From Selaginella tamariscina (taxonomy: Eukaryota > Streptophyta > Lycopodiopsida > Selaginellales > Selaginellaceae): a stretch of 64,000 nucleotides of DNA. Location: NCBI GenBank assembly GCA_003024785.1, contig PUQB01000292.1, positions 231,361 through 295,360 of the forward strand, in the 5' to 3' direction. The notes under the pieces are model-generated. The model was not told the origin of the DNA and did not search any database. It saw only the letters and a list, made by a program, of their open reading frames with translations. Shown one piece after another: positions 47,050-59,146 of the stretch. The translations under genes and the position numbers were made by a program. Each line of letters starts with the position of its first letter. The first letter of the stretch is position 1.

Positions 47050-47940
47050 AAGGTGCGGCGGGATTAATCTCGCCACCCCTTCAATGCCTCCTGAAAGAGT
47101 GGGCGGGATTAATCTCGCCACCTTTCTGGAGGCCTTGAACGGGAGTGCGGAATTAATCTTGCCACCCTTCTCGGTCTCAGAGAGAACTGGGCAGGATTTA
47201 TTTGGCACACCCCTTCAGTGACTCCAGAAAGGGGCGGGATTAATCTCGCCCACCATGTAAGGGATGGTTAAATGAATTCGCCACCCTTCCCAGTTCTCTC
47301 CATTGGTATGTTGTAAACCTTCTACGTCTCAGACAGAAACGTTTGGGATTGGTCCGACTCACCAATGGAGAAAAAAGGAAGGGTGGCGGGATTCATTCCT
47401 CCAACAGGCATTGAAGGCTCGGCGGGATTAATCCCGCCGCCCAGGGCCTTCACTCGGTCCCTATGCGGCGGGATTAATCCCCCGGACGCCAATTCCCTGC
47501 GGAATCGGGCGGGATTAATCCCGCCGCCTAGGCCTTAGGCAGGCCTTTGGGGCGGGATTAATCCCGCCCGATTCCGGCAGGGCAGGGGATTAATCCCGCC
47601 GCCCAGGCCCTTCATCGGCCCTAGGCGGGGGATTAATCCCGCCGGACGCCAATGCCCTGCGCAAATGGCGGGATTAATCCCCTACCCTTCAGGCAGGCTT
47701 TCGGCCTCATGAGCGGCGATTAATCCCGCCCATGAGGCTCCATAGCGGCGGGATTAATCCCGCGACGCCAATGCCCTGTGCGGAATCGGCGGGATTAATC
47801 CCGCGCCTAGGCCCTTCAGACAGGCCAATGGTGGCGGGATAAATCCCGTCGGATTTCGCACAGGGCATTGGCGTCCGGCGGATTAATCCCGCCACTATTC
47901 GGTTAGCCTCAGGGCGGCGGGATTAATCTCGCCGCCGAGG
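47050..47940. repeat. Palindrome array 1, copy B
   Basis: The same GGCGGGATTAATCCCGCC array as 1580-3180, about half as long, with more one-base losses (for example GGCGATTAATCCCGCC near 47713). The proximal 250 bp align closely with copy A, including the degenerate members. Copy number therefore changes while the motif is kept. Confidence 0.9.
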
Positions 47941-49600
47941 GCTAACCATATAGAAGGATATGTGTGTGTGTGTGTGTGTGTGTATACGAGTGTGCGTGGT
48001 GTGCGAGAGATAAAGATCTAAATATATATTAAGATACACACACATATAAATATATATGTGAATAAAAATAATAAATAAACTCAAAGGAGTGTGCGTGTGA
48101 GAAGAGAGAGAGAGATCTCACCTGTGTGAGAGAGAGAAGGAGATTTCACCGCCGCCGCCTTACAAACCCTAGGAATATACTTAAACCCTAAAAGTAATAG
48201 AATATTAATTTAACTCTAATCGAATATTCCTTCTAAGAATATACTTAAACACTGAAAAGAATAAACTATAGATTCGCCCTAAATGAATATTCTTTCATTA
48301 TATTATCAGCGTGTGCGTGTGCATGGGTGTATCACATACACCCCAAGAATAAATATCATGCAGGGGTTTAATACGTGTGTGTCCATGAGAGTGTTAAAGT
48401 TTCACGTGCAACGATACATATATACACACATAGTATTATACACATAGACATACATACATATTAGTACATATTAATATTAGAGAGACAGAGTATAGGATCA
48501 TGTATGGTGTATATGTATAAGAGAAGAGTGACAATACATATTATGGATCATGCATGGTGTGTATGTTTGAGAGAAGAGAGACAATACATATTTATATGGA
48601 TCATGCATGGTGTGTATGTATGAGAGAAGAGAAAGAGTGTTAACAAATTAAATTCATACACATTGCATATATTAGTACACACATATACATATGCACGTGT
48701 ATACACACAGACATACATACATATTACATGTGTGAATTCAATGTGTTACATAGGTTTAGGGTTTAGGGTTTAGGGTTATGATGGATCATGCATGGTGTTT
48801 ATGTATGAGAGGAGTGAGTGTTATACACAGATAACATTATACATATACATAATATTGTAACATCAGTACATATTATGGATCATGAATGGTGTGTATGTAT
48901 GAGAGAAGAAACAGGCTATATATTATGGATCATTGATCATGCATGGTGTGTATGTATGAGAGAAGGGATTATGCATTGTGACACTGTGTATGTATGAGAG
49001 AAGAGATAGAGTGTTAACAAATGAAAATCGTACACATTGCATATATTAGTACACATATATACATACACACGTGTATACACACAGATATACATACATATTA
49101 CATTGTAAATTCAATGTGTTACATAGGGTTTAGGGTTTAGGGGTAGGATGGATCATGCATGGTGTTTATGTATGAGAGGAGTGAGTGTTATACACATATA
49201 TACATTATACATATTACATAATATTGTAACATCAGTACATATTATGGATCATGCATGGTGTGTATGTATGAAAGAAGGGATTATGCATGGTGACACTGTG
49301 TATGTATAAGAGAAGAGATAGAGTTTAACAAATGAAAATTGTACACATTGCATATATTAGTACACATATATACATACACATGTGTATACACACAGACATA
49401 CATATATAACATATGTAAATTCAATGTGTTATATTACACACACACTGAGTACATATAGATCATACATGTGTTGAACATGATGTTTTTTCAATAAAGAAGC
49501 AACATATAATTTCTCAAGTTTGGTTTAGGACAATGTGCATGTGGTGCATATGTGTCTCTGTAAGTGCTTCTAATGCGTGTACACGTGTATATTAAATTTA
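47941..49600. repeat. Microsatellite, TTTAGGG and GGATCATGCATGG repeats, copy B
   Basis: A shortened TG/TA microsatellite (47960-48110) is followed by GGATCATGCATGGTGTGTATG units and TTTAGGG runs near 48751-48777 and 49127-49141. It corresponds to 3190-5650 in copy A. No gene. Confidence 0.8.
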
Positions 49601-50317
49601 TGATTGTGTTTATATATATGTGCAAAATAAACATCGAATAATTAAGAAAATAATATTAATATACACACTATGAACATATTTTAAATTATACATAATAATA
49701 TATGATTTTATCTAATATATAGCCATATATAGTTTTAATAATATATATTAATTTAATATTGATAATAAGGTTTAACACTAGAATATTTTTGAAATAATAA
49801 CAAATTAATTGAGAAAATCCCATTAATATATACAAATGTAGAATAATTACTGAGATAATTAAGAATAAGACTAATTTAATTATGATAATCAGTTTAATAT
49901 TGGAATATTTAATATTAAGAAAATAATAAAGAATATCCCATTAATAGTAGGAAATGTAAATTAATTACTTGAGTAATTAAGAAAATAATAATAATAAACA
50001 GACTATGAATATATTTTAAATGATACATAATAATATATCAATTTATTTATTGTATTAGTGTATATATATATATGATATAACTTAATAATATATACTTGAA
50101 TATTAAGAATGTAGAATAATTATAGAATTTCGTAATATTAAACAGCTTGAAGCACTTGAATAAATTAAATACAATTTTAAAACACTCATTGGAATTGGAG
50201 AGTATATATGTCAAACTGTCGGTTATTTGTTTTTACTCATCTTAAATTTTCTTTTCTGTTATTTCAAAAATTTTAAATTTTTTAACATAAGTATTGTCGT
50301 CTGACATGTAAATTTGA
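49601..50317. other. AT-rich spacer inside copy B
   Basis: Counterpart of 5690-6700, shorter by one internal duplication. No coding potential seen. The transposase leader exon follows at about 50318-50500 (GTTTACAA|GTAAGTATT). Confidence 0.6.
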
Positions 50318-50659
50318 AAATGCATTTAATTTCCCACTCAAATTCAGATCTGGTTCTGTCTCTGGCAAGGGTTTCTTCATTTCTTTATTTTTCACTCTTC
50401 AGATTTTCTTTTTTTTCTTAATGATCAGCTCAGGAGCAACATTAAATTGGGTGCGCTATTTTTTATAGGAAAGCACGGCGCCTTCAGTGCTGTTTACAAG
50501 TAAGTATTATAAAAAAATTTAAATATATTTATAAAGATTCACTCTCTTACATTCTCTCTTAAATTTTAGAATTTAAGGATTTAGGAATGCATTAGGATTA
50601 CAATATATTCTGTTAGGGATTTATCCTATTTAAATATACTTCTAACTTAATATGCTCGG

Positions 50660-51415
50660 TTAGCTGGGGCGGCAAGATTAATCCGGCCATTTTTTTTCGC
50701 CTCTTTCAAGAGAGGGCGGGATTAATCTCGCCACCATCTCTTTGATAGCTATGACAGAATTAGTCCGGGCAATGCTTCTCCGCCTCTTAAGAAGAACGGC
50801 GGGATTAATCTCGTCGATAACTCTCTCAACTGATAAGGAGATATTTGAATTTATTGAAAAGAGTTATCTACGGGATTAATCTCGCCAACCATTTTAGGAG
50901 GTAAAGAAGGGGTGGCAGGATTAATTTCGCCACCACTTTCTTGTTTTAAATATTTGTGGGCAAGATTAATCTTGAATTTCTTTAAAATCATAATTTTGGA
51001 GAGAGTTGTGGACGGGATTAATCCCGTCACTTATTCCCCGTCGTCAGAGTTGGGGGGATTAATCCTGCCGCCTATTCTCCTTCGTTAGTGTTGTGGGCAG
51101 GATTAATCCCACCCCTCTTCCTCGTCGGAGGGATTTGCGGCGGGATTAATCTCGTCGACTCTCTCCGATGGGTAGAGTCGACGGCGAGATTAATCCCGCC
51201 GACACTCTCCGATGAGCTAGAGTTGTCGACGGGATTAATCCCGCCGACTCACTCCGAAGGATAAGTGAGTAGTGTCAGCGGATTAATCCCGCCATCGACA
51301 CCCATCGGGAGAGTATCGGGTTAATCTCACCGCCGATTCCCTCCCGCGAGAAGAATCGGCGGATTATCCCGCCCATGTTCCTCGTCGGATGGATGTGGGC
51401 GGATAATCCGATCAG
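50660..51415. repeat. Palindrome array 2, copy B (degenerate)
   Basis: Corresponds to 7057-7820, but most palindromes carry substitutions (GGGATTAATCTCG, GGATTAATCCTGCC). The roughly 43-bp phasing is blurred. It lies in the inferred first intron of the copy-B transposase-like gene. Confidence 0.8.
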
Positions 51416-51558
51416 TTGTATTAATAAAGCATGAGATATTATCTTATACATAATTATGTATTATTGCACATGCATATTATTAAGCAACCGCAGTTATGAT
51501 TTAAAAATATTACATAAACAGATATCAAATAACATAATTATTTATGTGCAGGACAATA

Positions 51559-54500
51559 TGTTAATACTGGAGATAAAGTATGTCTTCTTCGGAACAACGA
51601 GATAGTTGGCACTGGAACTGTGGAAGTTCGAAGATGATAATGCATCATGTCACAATATTGCCCAAGGATCTTGTGTGTACGTATGGGTGAACACCATTTA
51701 CAAGCATGTTGAGGTTCTGAATGGAATTTGAGGAGGGTTCTCCTGTATTGTGGAATTTGGATGAAGTCAAGGCTGACACGAATATGCAGAGTCACAAACA
51801 AATAGTAGCACGAGTTTTCCAGATGATGGCTTGCCTGCTGTGATGGATGAGGTGATTCTCTTCTTCATGAGATTGAGGTTGGAGAGAGGCATCATCACAG
51901 CTATAAATCCAATGGAAGCAGTGTCAGAAGAGAAACTAGGGTCCGACTTCGTGGGTGTAGTTGTGACAGAGGTTTCACCTAATGGCACTTGCATCCTGGA
52001 TCCCTCGTGAGGTGGCGAACATCTGAATTAAGACGGCAAGATGGTTCAACATATTCTGGGTTGGATTTCAATAATAACAACCCGGAAGAACAACTCATAT
52101 TTGAAGAGGTTCCTTGCATTGGTCCTATTGTAAGAAAAAGGCGATTCATGGGTTGCAGATCTTCCCCTGCAAGTTTCAGCAAGAGGGTAAGATGGATCCT
52201 ACATCTTCCGAAAGTGTTACGAGCATTTCCACGATTGACTGCAAGAAGAAGTGTTGTCAGATGGCAGACCGGAATGAAATTACCCAATGTAGACATGTCT
52301 TTCGTACGCTCACCCAAAAGCAAAGGCATGAGTTTGTATATGCTGCACTAACTGGGTGTATTGATGGAATGGCCTCGGACACAGGTTATCAGAGTACATC
52401 CATGGTATTTAATAAGGTGGCCATCTGCTTCAAAGCTTGGTACAGTATATACGGGATCCCAAAGACCACGTTCTACCGTCGGAGGGATGAGTGGCTAGAT
52501 GGAGCGCGAACCTCAGTACATGGGAACACTCTTGGTCAAAACCCGCTCTCACATTGGCAGCCATAGAGATACTCAAGGCTTTTGTGGAAGCAAATGCAGA
52601 CAGGATGCCTCACAAATGCCGAACCACAAATGCAGGGTCAGGGAAAATCTCAAGGTTTTGCCTTCAATCTACACTCAATTGAAGCTGTGTGAACATGTGA
52701 ACAAGTGCCTCAGTTTGATGGGGCAAGCAATCTGCACTGGTACCTTCAACAACATATGGAATACTCATTTTAAGGATGTGGAGATTGCAAAACACTCTAG
52801 CTTTTCCAAGTGTGACACTTGTACATCATTGAAGGCTGCAGAGGCTTGTGCAAAAACCTTGGTGGAGATCACTGCCATTCAAAAGAAGATGGAGGCCCAC
52901 ATGATTGCACAACAAACTTGCCGGTCTCAGTACTATGCACACCGCATGCTTTCTGTGTCACGCCCATCAGAGTACCTGTGCTTGATCCATGACAAGATGG
53001 ATCATTCAAAGACCAGCATTCCAAAGCTCTTGCAACACCAAAGTGCCTTGGAAATGTCATGAAACTTCCGATTTCATTGACAGGTGTGCTAACACATGGA
53101 CACGGTTGTGAGTCATATGGACACTTTTCACTTCCACATTGGTCTAGCGACTCCAATTTCACTATTGGGTCGTTGCCATGTGTTTCAGAAACCTTGAAGC
53201 CCACTCACAGACAAGTCCTATCAGTGATCTCAAAGTGAAGAAACAACACCTTCAACCTTTACATAATGCTCTCATGAACACGTCTGCACTTGAGGCTACT
53301 TGGGAATATGAGAGGCATTGTCAGCATGCACAAAAAACAGATGGCCCTGTTGAGAGTTTAGGTTCAGTGGAGGGATCTAGCTCAAATAGTGTACATGTGT
53401 TCTCAAGCTTCCTCGTCATTTGCTTTTACAGATGGATAATTGTGCAGGCGAGAACAAAAATAGGTAAATCATTTTACTTAAGGGTTTCTCAAGCTCATAC
53501 TTACTTTTATTTTCTAGATATGTGCTAGCATACTTGTCAATGCTTGTTGCCAAAGGTGTGTTTGAACAATCACGCTCAGTTTTCTTATGGTTGGTCACAC
53601 TCATGAAGATATTGATGCGTTCTTCAGCAAGGTCTCCAACTCTACAAAAAGGACAAGTGCACTTACCTTACCGCATATGATGAATCTTTTTGAAAATTGC
53701 ATCTCCAAAAAAAGTTGTGCTTTGCTTGTGACTGAGGTGCCAGACTTCAAAAAATTTCTCAAGGAGTATATAAAAAAGGGGAGTGATTCTTTAGTTGGTC
53801 ACCTTGTGCCGCTACAATTCTTTTTCTCCATACGAGATGGTATACCTATTATGCAGTACAAGTTACGGCCATCAGAGCAGAGTGGTTACCGAAAGAGGGT
53901 TAATGCTCTTCAAAAGTGGAGAGAATGGAAAGCCACTTCTCCCAGAAGGACAACCAGACCCTATTCCATTGAGTGCCCAGCTCAAGGAACAAGAGGTTAT
54001 TATTGATGGCATCAAAAATGTGGCATGGGTTCAAAAATCGATGCCAAAGAATTCTGATAAGGCAATGGTTACTCAGAACTATATAAGCATGTGGTCACTA
54101 TTGGGAGACTATTGTTCGAGAGTTGGAAGGGCCTATGTCACAAGTACAAATTGCAACACCCTTTTTGGCCTAAAACAAGGTGGCGAGAGGAGATTGAAAT
54201 GACATCACTGAGCATAGACGACATAGAAGCCAGTAGTGATGTGGAAGTGCAAACCCCACACTTTGTTGAACAAAGGAACCAAAAACCTAAAGCATACTTT
54301 GATTGTTGCCAGGATCTTCAAAAACTAATGATGGTTCTCATTACTCCAGATGCGTCATATAATCAGTCTATTTGGATGGGTCAAATTATCACACCTGAAG
54401 TAATCACAAAAATAGTATTGTTAAGATTGCATGGTTCAAACAACAAAAAAGGCGACATAAGAAGGAGAGCGAAAGATATAATGTGTCAGAGTTTTTACCT

Positions 54501-55597
54501 GGTGCCACAAAGGCGGCTTGCCAGGTGCCAACCCTGGAATCCCCTCTCTGGAAACCCACGGAATCTGGTAAAATAACCCATATTAGGAACCCAAGCCTTA
54601 GGAACTCAACCCCTAACTGACTAAGCCCACGAACGAGACTCACCTTGTGAATCAGGATACACGGACTAGCTGAGCTTTAGGTGTCGTTCCTAGCTTGGCG
54701 TGGTTGAGGCGGCCGGAGCAAGGCCTCAACCACTAGTTTTGCAGAACGTGAACTCGGGCAATGTCTTTGAGCTTGCGGGCAGGTTTTCGGACCAAGGAAT
54801 CTGACTAACTCCTTGGAAGTGACGTGCCCCTATCTCAAAGGCAAGATCCTGCCAATGATAAGGATGCCTAACCCTAGGGTGGGTTGTACCCCTGTCGTGT
54901 GGAAGTTTGGCGCGGCACAACGGAGGGCACCTTGACGACACAAGCTTAACTTGTACCGGTAGGAGGTTAACGAGCTCTCTTTTGAACCAGGAAGCCTCAC
55001 TACATATATACTCTACTTATTTATGTGACGGACCCCCCCCCCCTGTTTACCTAAATGAGTAAGTGGGCTGGCACGGAAATGCCAGCCCTTAGAGAAACTG
55101 GTTGTCCTAACCTAACCCTAAACCTAACCCCTAGGGGGGGTATTAGGGCGTGGGGTTAGGGCAACCCTAGGTTAGGTCAACCCTAGGAGTGTCCCTAACC
55201 CTTATTTTGACAAGCTATACTTTATAACCTAAAACGTCAAACCGGGGGAGAGTTTCTAGAAGGTAAGTTCTAGCTTCGCCTAGAGTTTCCTGCAAATACC
55301 TAATGACACCCGGTTGGACCATCACTAGATACCCAAGTGCACTAAATGGGCCTGTTTCCTACTACATCTAGGGTTCGTCACACAACTCGGTAAGTAACAA
55401 CAGTCAAACCCCAAAGTAAAGGGTCGAGTCATAGTAAAACTATGACATAATGGATGCCTAGAGAAACATGGTCTCCCAATCAAAAGACTAAGCATGTTTT
55501 ATAATGTTAAATCCATTCGATATGGGTGGATGTCAAGAAGCGTTGATAAAGTCATAATTAACAAAACTGCAAGGGAATGTATATTTTCTGAAGCTTA
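51559..55597 (+). pseudogene. DDE/RNase-H-fold transposase-like gene, copy B, split by a solo LTR
   Basis: Same gene as 7972-11088 with its own set of one-base losses, including one right after the start (ATGTTAATACTGG versus ATGTTTAATACTGG). KCDTC, CRSQYYAHRML and IHDKMDHSKT are clear here at 52811-53010. The conserved intron is 53464-53517, followed by GHTHEDID near 53591-53614. The C-terminal domain is interrupted at 54483 by a 964-bp solo LTR and resumes at 55453. This copy also keeps GYRKRVNALQKWREW (53889-53933) open. With the insertion it cannot make a full protein, unlike copy A, whose defects are only small indels. Confidence 0.75.
54484..55447. mobile_element. Solo LTR inserted in the copy-B transposase gene
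   Basis: 964 bp beginning TGTCAG and ending ATGACA, flanked by 5-bp duplications TAATG (54479-54483 and 55448-55452). The empty site is seen in copy A at 10936-10940. It contains a C-run (55028-55042) and a CCTAACCCTAAACC tract (55105-55135). The stretch GTAAGTGGGCTGGCACG resembles 25005-25025. No coding region, so the rest of the element was lost by LTR recombination. Confidence 0.85.
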
Positions 55598-56075
55598 AAG
55601 CAATTATAAATTATAAAATATCATATATTTAAATTCTTAATTATTATAAACTTTTTAATAATAGTACCAAATTGTTACTTAACTATATAAATTTAAAAAA
55701 CGATATGGAAGATGACTATATTATTAAAGGATTTTGTATATTATATATATATTATTACTACTACAAATTTTTAATTAATGTTATATTTAAATATTAATAT
55801 TTTAATAAAACATCAATATTTATATAATGTACCTCTTATGCTCTTCCTTAATTGTTATATTAGGCAATATATTATATAATTTAATAGTTTCTACTTTTAT
55901 AATGTTATTAATTTTTGTTCAATGAATGTTATAATTCATTAAAGGGTCGAATACAAAATAGAATATTCTAAAGAATATTCTGTTTTCAAACATATATTTA
56001 AAGAATATTTATTTAATATTAGAAAATGCTAATTAAATAGCTAAAATTGCTAATTATTAGGAAATGGACTATAGC
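55598..56075. other. AT-rich 3' flank of the transposase in copy B
   Basis: Collinear with 11089-11568, including the paired GAATATTC motifs near 55962-55982. No gene. Confidence 0.6.
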
Positions 56076-56101
56076 CATGCCCATTTTAGTTACAACTTGC
56101 A
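56076..56101. repeat. Right terminal inverted repeat of copy B
   Basis: Identical to 11569-11594, ending TTACAACTTGCA; the sequence beyond differs from that beyond copy A, which fixes the element end at TGCA. Confidence 0.85.
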
Positions 56102-56317
56102 ATTTTTAAACACAAACAAGAAATGAGTGTTTAATATAGGCACATTCAAAATTTAAATGAGAAGCATCTCATTTAAAATAAGTAATGATTTATATGATAA
56201 TAGTTCTATTATATAAACAAACATTACAATGTTGATAACATATTATAATGAGTTGTAACTCATTAATTTTATATGTTACTACTTAATTTGAAATAGCTCT
56301 TGCTGAAATAGATTACA

Positions 56318-56363
<46 letters not shown>

Positions 56364-57540
56364 ATATATATATAATCTATGTGTGTGTATATAAACATGC
56401 TTATATGTTAAACATTTACCTCCAAGATCAAATTCCTAAGCCTTTTTAATATATTAAGTTTTTGCTACCCAATTATTTAGTCAATTTAGTGCATAGGTAA
56501 TTATTTTTTCCTTATGCAAGTATGACTGATCTTGTATAAGTAAATTTATAACTTTACTTTAGTATTTATTTTGTTAATTTTAAAATTTACATACATACTA
56601 TATGAACATTAAAAAATCATTAAACAAGAACCATAATATTTCATTTCACTTTATAAAAGTGTACATGTAATCTTTTATAACCTTATATTTTGTAACTTTA
56701 TTTTCAATAAAGAAATGTTAAAAGTTATTAATGTTTAAATAAGAAATAAGAGTAATATCTTTAATTATTAATTGAATTATATTTTATATTAGTTTTAAAA
56801 TGTATTGTATATAAAAGCTAATGAAAGTTATATTATGTTTTATTCGAGCAAACTACAAGTGTACCAGCTTTATAAATAAGCTTTAATAAGCATCTTACTT
56901 TAATAATTGGTATACCCGAATTTCCTAATTTTTATATACATTTGCATTATAAAATAAATATAATTTATAAATCAATTATAATTATATGTTTCATATACAT
57001 ACATTAATAATTTCTTAATAGTTAAGTGTCTTTAAGTATTATTCATTAATTAAGTAATGTTAAGAAAAATTCCATCTGCACTAAGAGTACTTTGATACCA
57101 TCTTAATCTTTGAGGCAGTTAAGTGAGTTAAATCTCTTAAATTGCATTCACACCAATTCAATAGTTAAGTGTTTAAACCACTTACATTTGCACTATTTTA
57201 TAATACTTAATTTTAGGAGTTTGAAATTCAAAACTCCAATAACTCTTTTATGGATTTGCATAAGCAAATCCAATGGTATTATGCTTAAATGGAAAATGAA
57301 TAAAGATTGTAATGGACTTACCAACTCTTGCATTGTAAAAAAGCACTACATACATATGCATTTTTAAATATATATAAAAGTAACTAATAATCTTAAATTT
57401 TACATATATATAAATTTTAAATAAATTTGAACACTATAAATGTATCATAATTAATACTTTATGATTATATATTAGATAGATAGATAGATAGATAGTGTGT
57501 GTGTGTGTAGATTCATTTATACAAGGATGAAGTTTGAAAT
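56102..57540. other. AT-rich intergenic region with simple repeats
   Basis: A TA microsatellite (about 56320-56375) and a GATA run (57475-57495) followed by TG repeats. The block 56840-57010 matches 25125-25310 and 62296-62465, a dispersed non-coding repeat that precedes both Tat/Athila-like copies. No gene seen. Confidence 0.5.
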
Positions 57541-59146
57541 CCATGCCCAATCCTGGCCCTACGATGCAGATGATGCTCCATTTCACACCAAAATACAGTA
57601 GATTTTAGGGTTTCTCGATCCTTGCACACACAAAGGACATGGCATCTGCACAACAAATGCCCCCCTCTCAAGTGAATATAATTCACATTAGAATATGTTA
57701 ATATATTTGTTCATGTGTGAAATACAAAGAGTTAAAGTTAAAAGGACTCCTCAAGCCATAGTACAATACTGGCTCATATTTTAATAATAATGCTAATTTG
57801 GTTTTGCACTTGTGACAAGAATCCCTGCAATGAAAAAGTAGATATGAATTATGAGTTGAGCTTGAGCGAAAGAAATGTAGAGGACGACTGTGATAGTGTG
57901 CAGCCTAAAGGATCTCAAAGTAAACTATGCAATGGAGTTAACAATTCTTGCTGAGATAGCTGATAACATGAACATCAACAAGGGCACCAAAATATGGGGT
58001 GAGCACTAATTCACCTAACCATACTTGCAAGCATGGTTAAGTGATTTAATGTTTTCCCTTGATTTTGGCACTGTGCTAGCAATTAAGTGAATTAAGTGGC
58101 AGAATATGACGAAAATGGCAATGAGATTGTTTTTTAAACGAATTAAAAATTAAAAATTAAAATAAATATTGAGAATATTTATAGAATATTATTGAATATG
58201 CTTTATTCATTAACTTTTAATTGATTGAACTAAACAAAGTTTAAATGAATTAACTACGCAATAACCATGAAATGTGTTTTGTGTATCGTTATTGATAAAG
58301 GTAAAATATTAGGAATAGGACATCCTACTGTGGAGAGAATAAGGGTAGGAAGGTCTTAGTAAGCATGAAGGAACTGTGAAGGAAGAAAATCCTTACCGAA
58401 GGAAAATGAGTAAGGAAAAGGGAAAGGAAAAAGAAATCTTGAAAAGGAAAAGGATGACGTGGCGAGAGGAAGGGTAGTTAAGAGGTAGTTAGGGCAATGG
58501 AGAAGGGGTCTCCACAAGAAGTTCCAAGGAGAGAGAGTCTCCACACTTTGTTTCTTATTCATGTTAAATGAAAAGCATATTATAAGATCTTGTGCTGTGA
58601 TATGTATACTCTTAATGAATGGATCTAACAAGGCAATAGCCAAAATCCGTTCTTGCCCTTGACTTCGGAGACCAATCATTGTGGCATTGAGAGAAGGTGT
58701 TTTAATATATATATATATATATATGTGTGTGAGTTCATGTAAAGAAAGAGTGTGTATCCTTTCTTAAAGGTTGAGAGAAAGAAAAACGGTTAAACAGGAA
58801 AAGTGAGGTTTTCTGTTTTCCTGTTTAACATTTGGCGACCACGGAAGGATTTCACCATTGCATTCATTGAGAAAAGAGGCTAAAGTGACAGAATTTTCAT
58901 TCTGAAAATGGCTCAGAAGGTGTAGAGCCGGATGTGTATAAGAAGGAATGAATGGAACCTTGCAAAAACCATCGTCCTGATCCAGCATTAGCTGATCAGA
59001 GGAACCAAAGGCAAGCCAATAGAGTGGCTGCCCAACAGCAACTGAATCTGACGAAAATAGATGTCAAAATATCCTTGGGAAAGATAGTAAGGATAATGCA
59101 GAAACAATACAGAAATTGAGCATGATCCAGAAAATTGGAGGCAGTA
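57541..59146 (+). mobile_element. Fragment of another LTR element (LTR end, primer site, start of gag)
   Basis: An LTR-like stretch ends at a strong hairpin (GTTAAACAGGAAAA pairs with TTTTCCTGTTTAAC, 58787-58829) and AACA at 58830. TTTGGCGACCACGG at 58831 looks like a primer binding site of the TGGCGACC type. A broken gag-like frame follows (ATGGCTCAGAAGG at 58908) and runs into the segmental duplication. The LTR start was not found. 57541-58300 shows nothing else recognisable. Confidence 0.4.

Larger units (their letters stand above)
42013..56101. mobile_element. Large DNA transposon, copy B (complete, 14.1 kb)
   Basis: Bounded by 26-bp terminal inverted repeats at 42013-42038 (TGCACATTGTAACTAAA...) and 56076-56101, matching at 23 of 26 positions. 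Order from the left: AT-rich end, HAD/FCP1-like gene (minus), ParB/methyltransferase-like gene (minus), palindrome array 1, microsatellite/TTTAGGG block, AT-rich block, palindrome array 2, transposase-like gene (plus, split by a solo LTR). No convincing target-site duplication was seen next to the ends. Without the solo LTR it would be about 13.1 kb. Confidence 0.85.
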
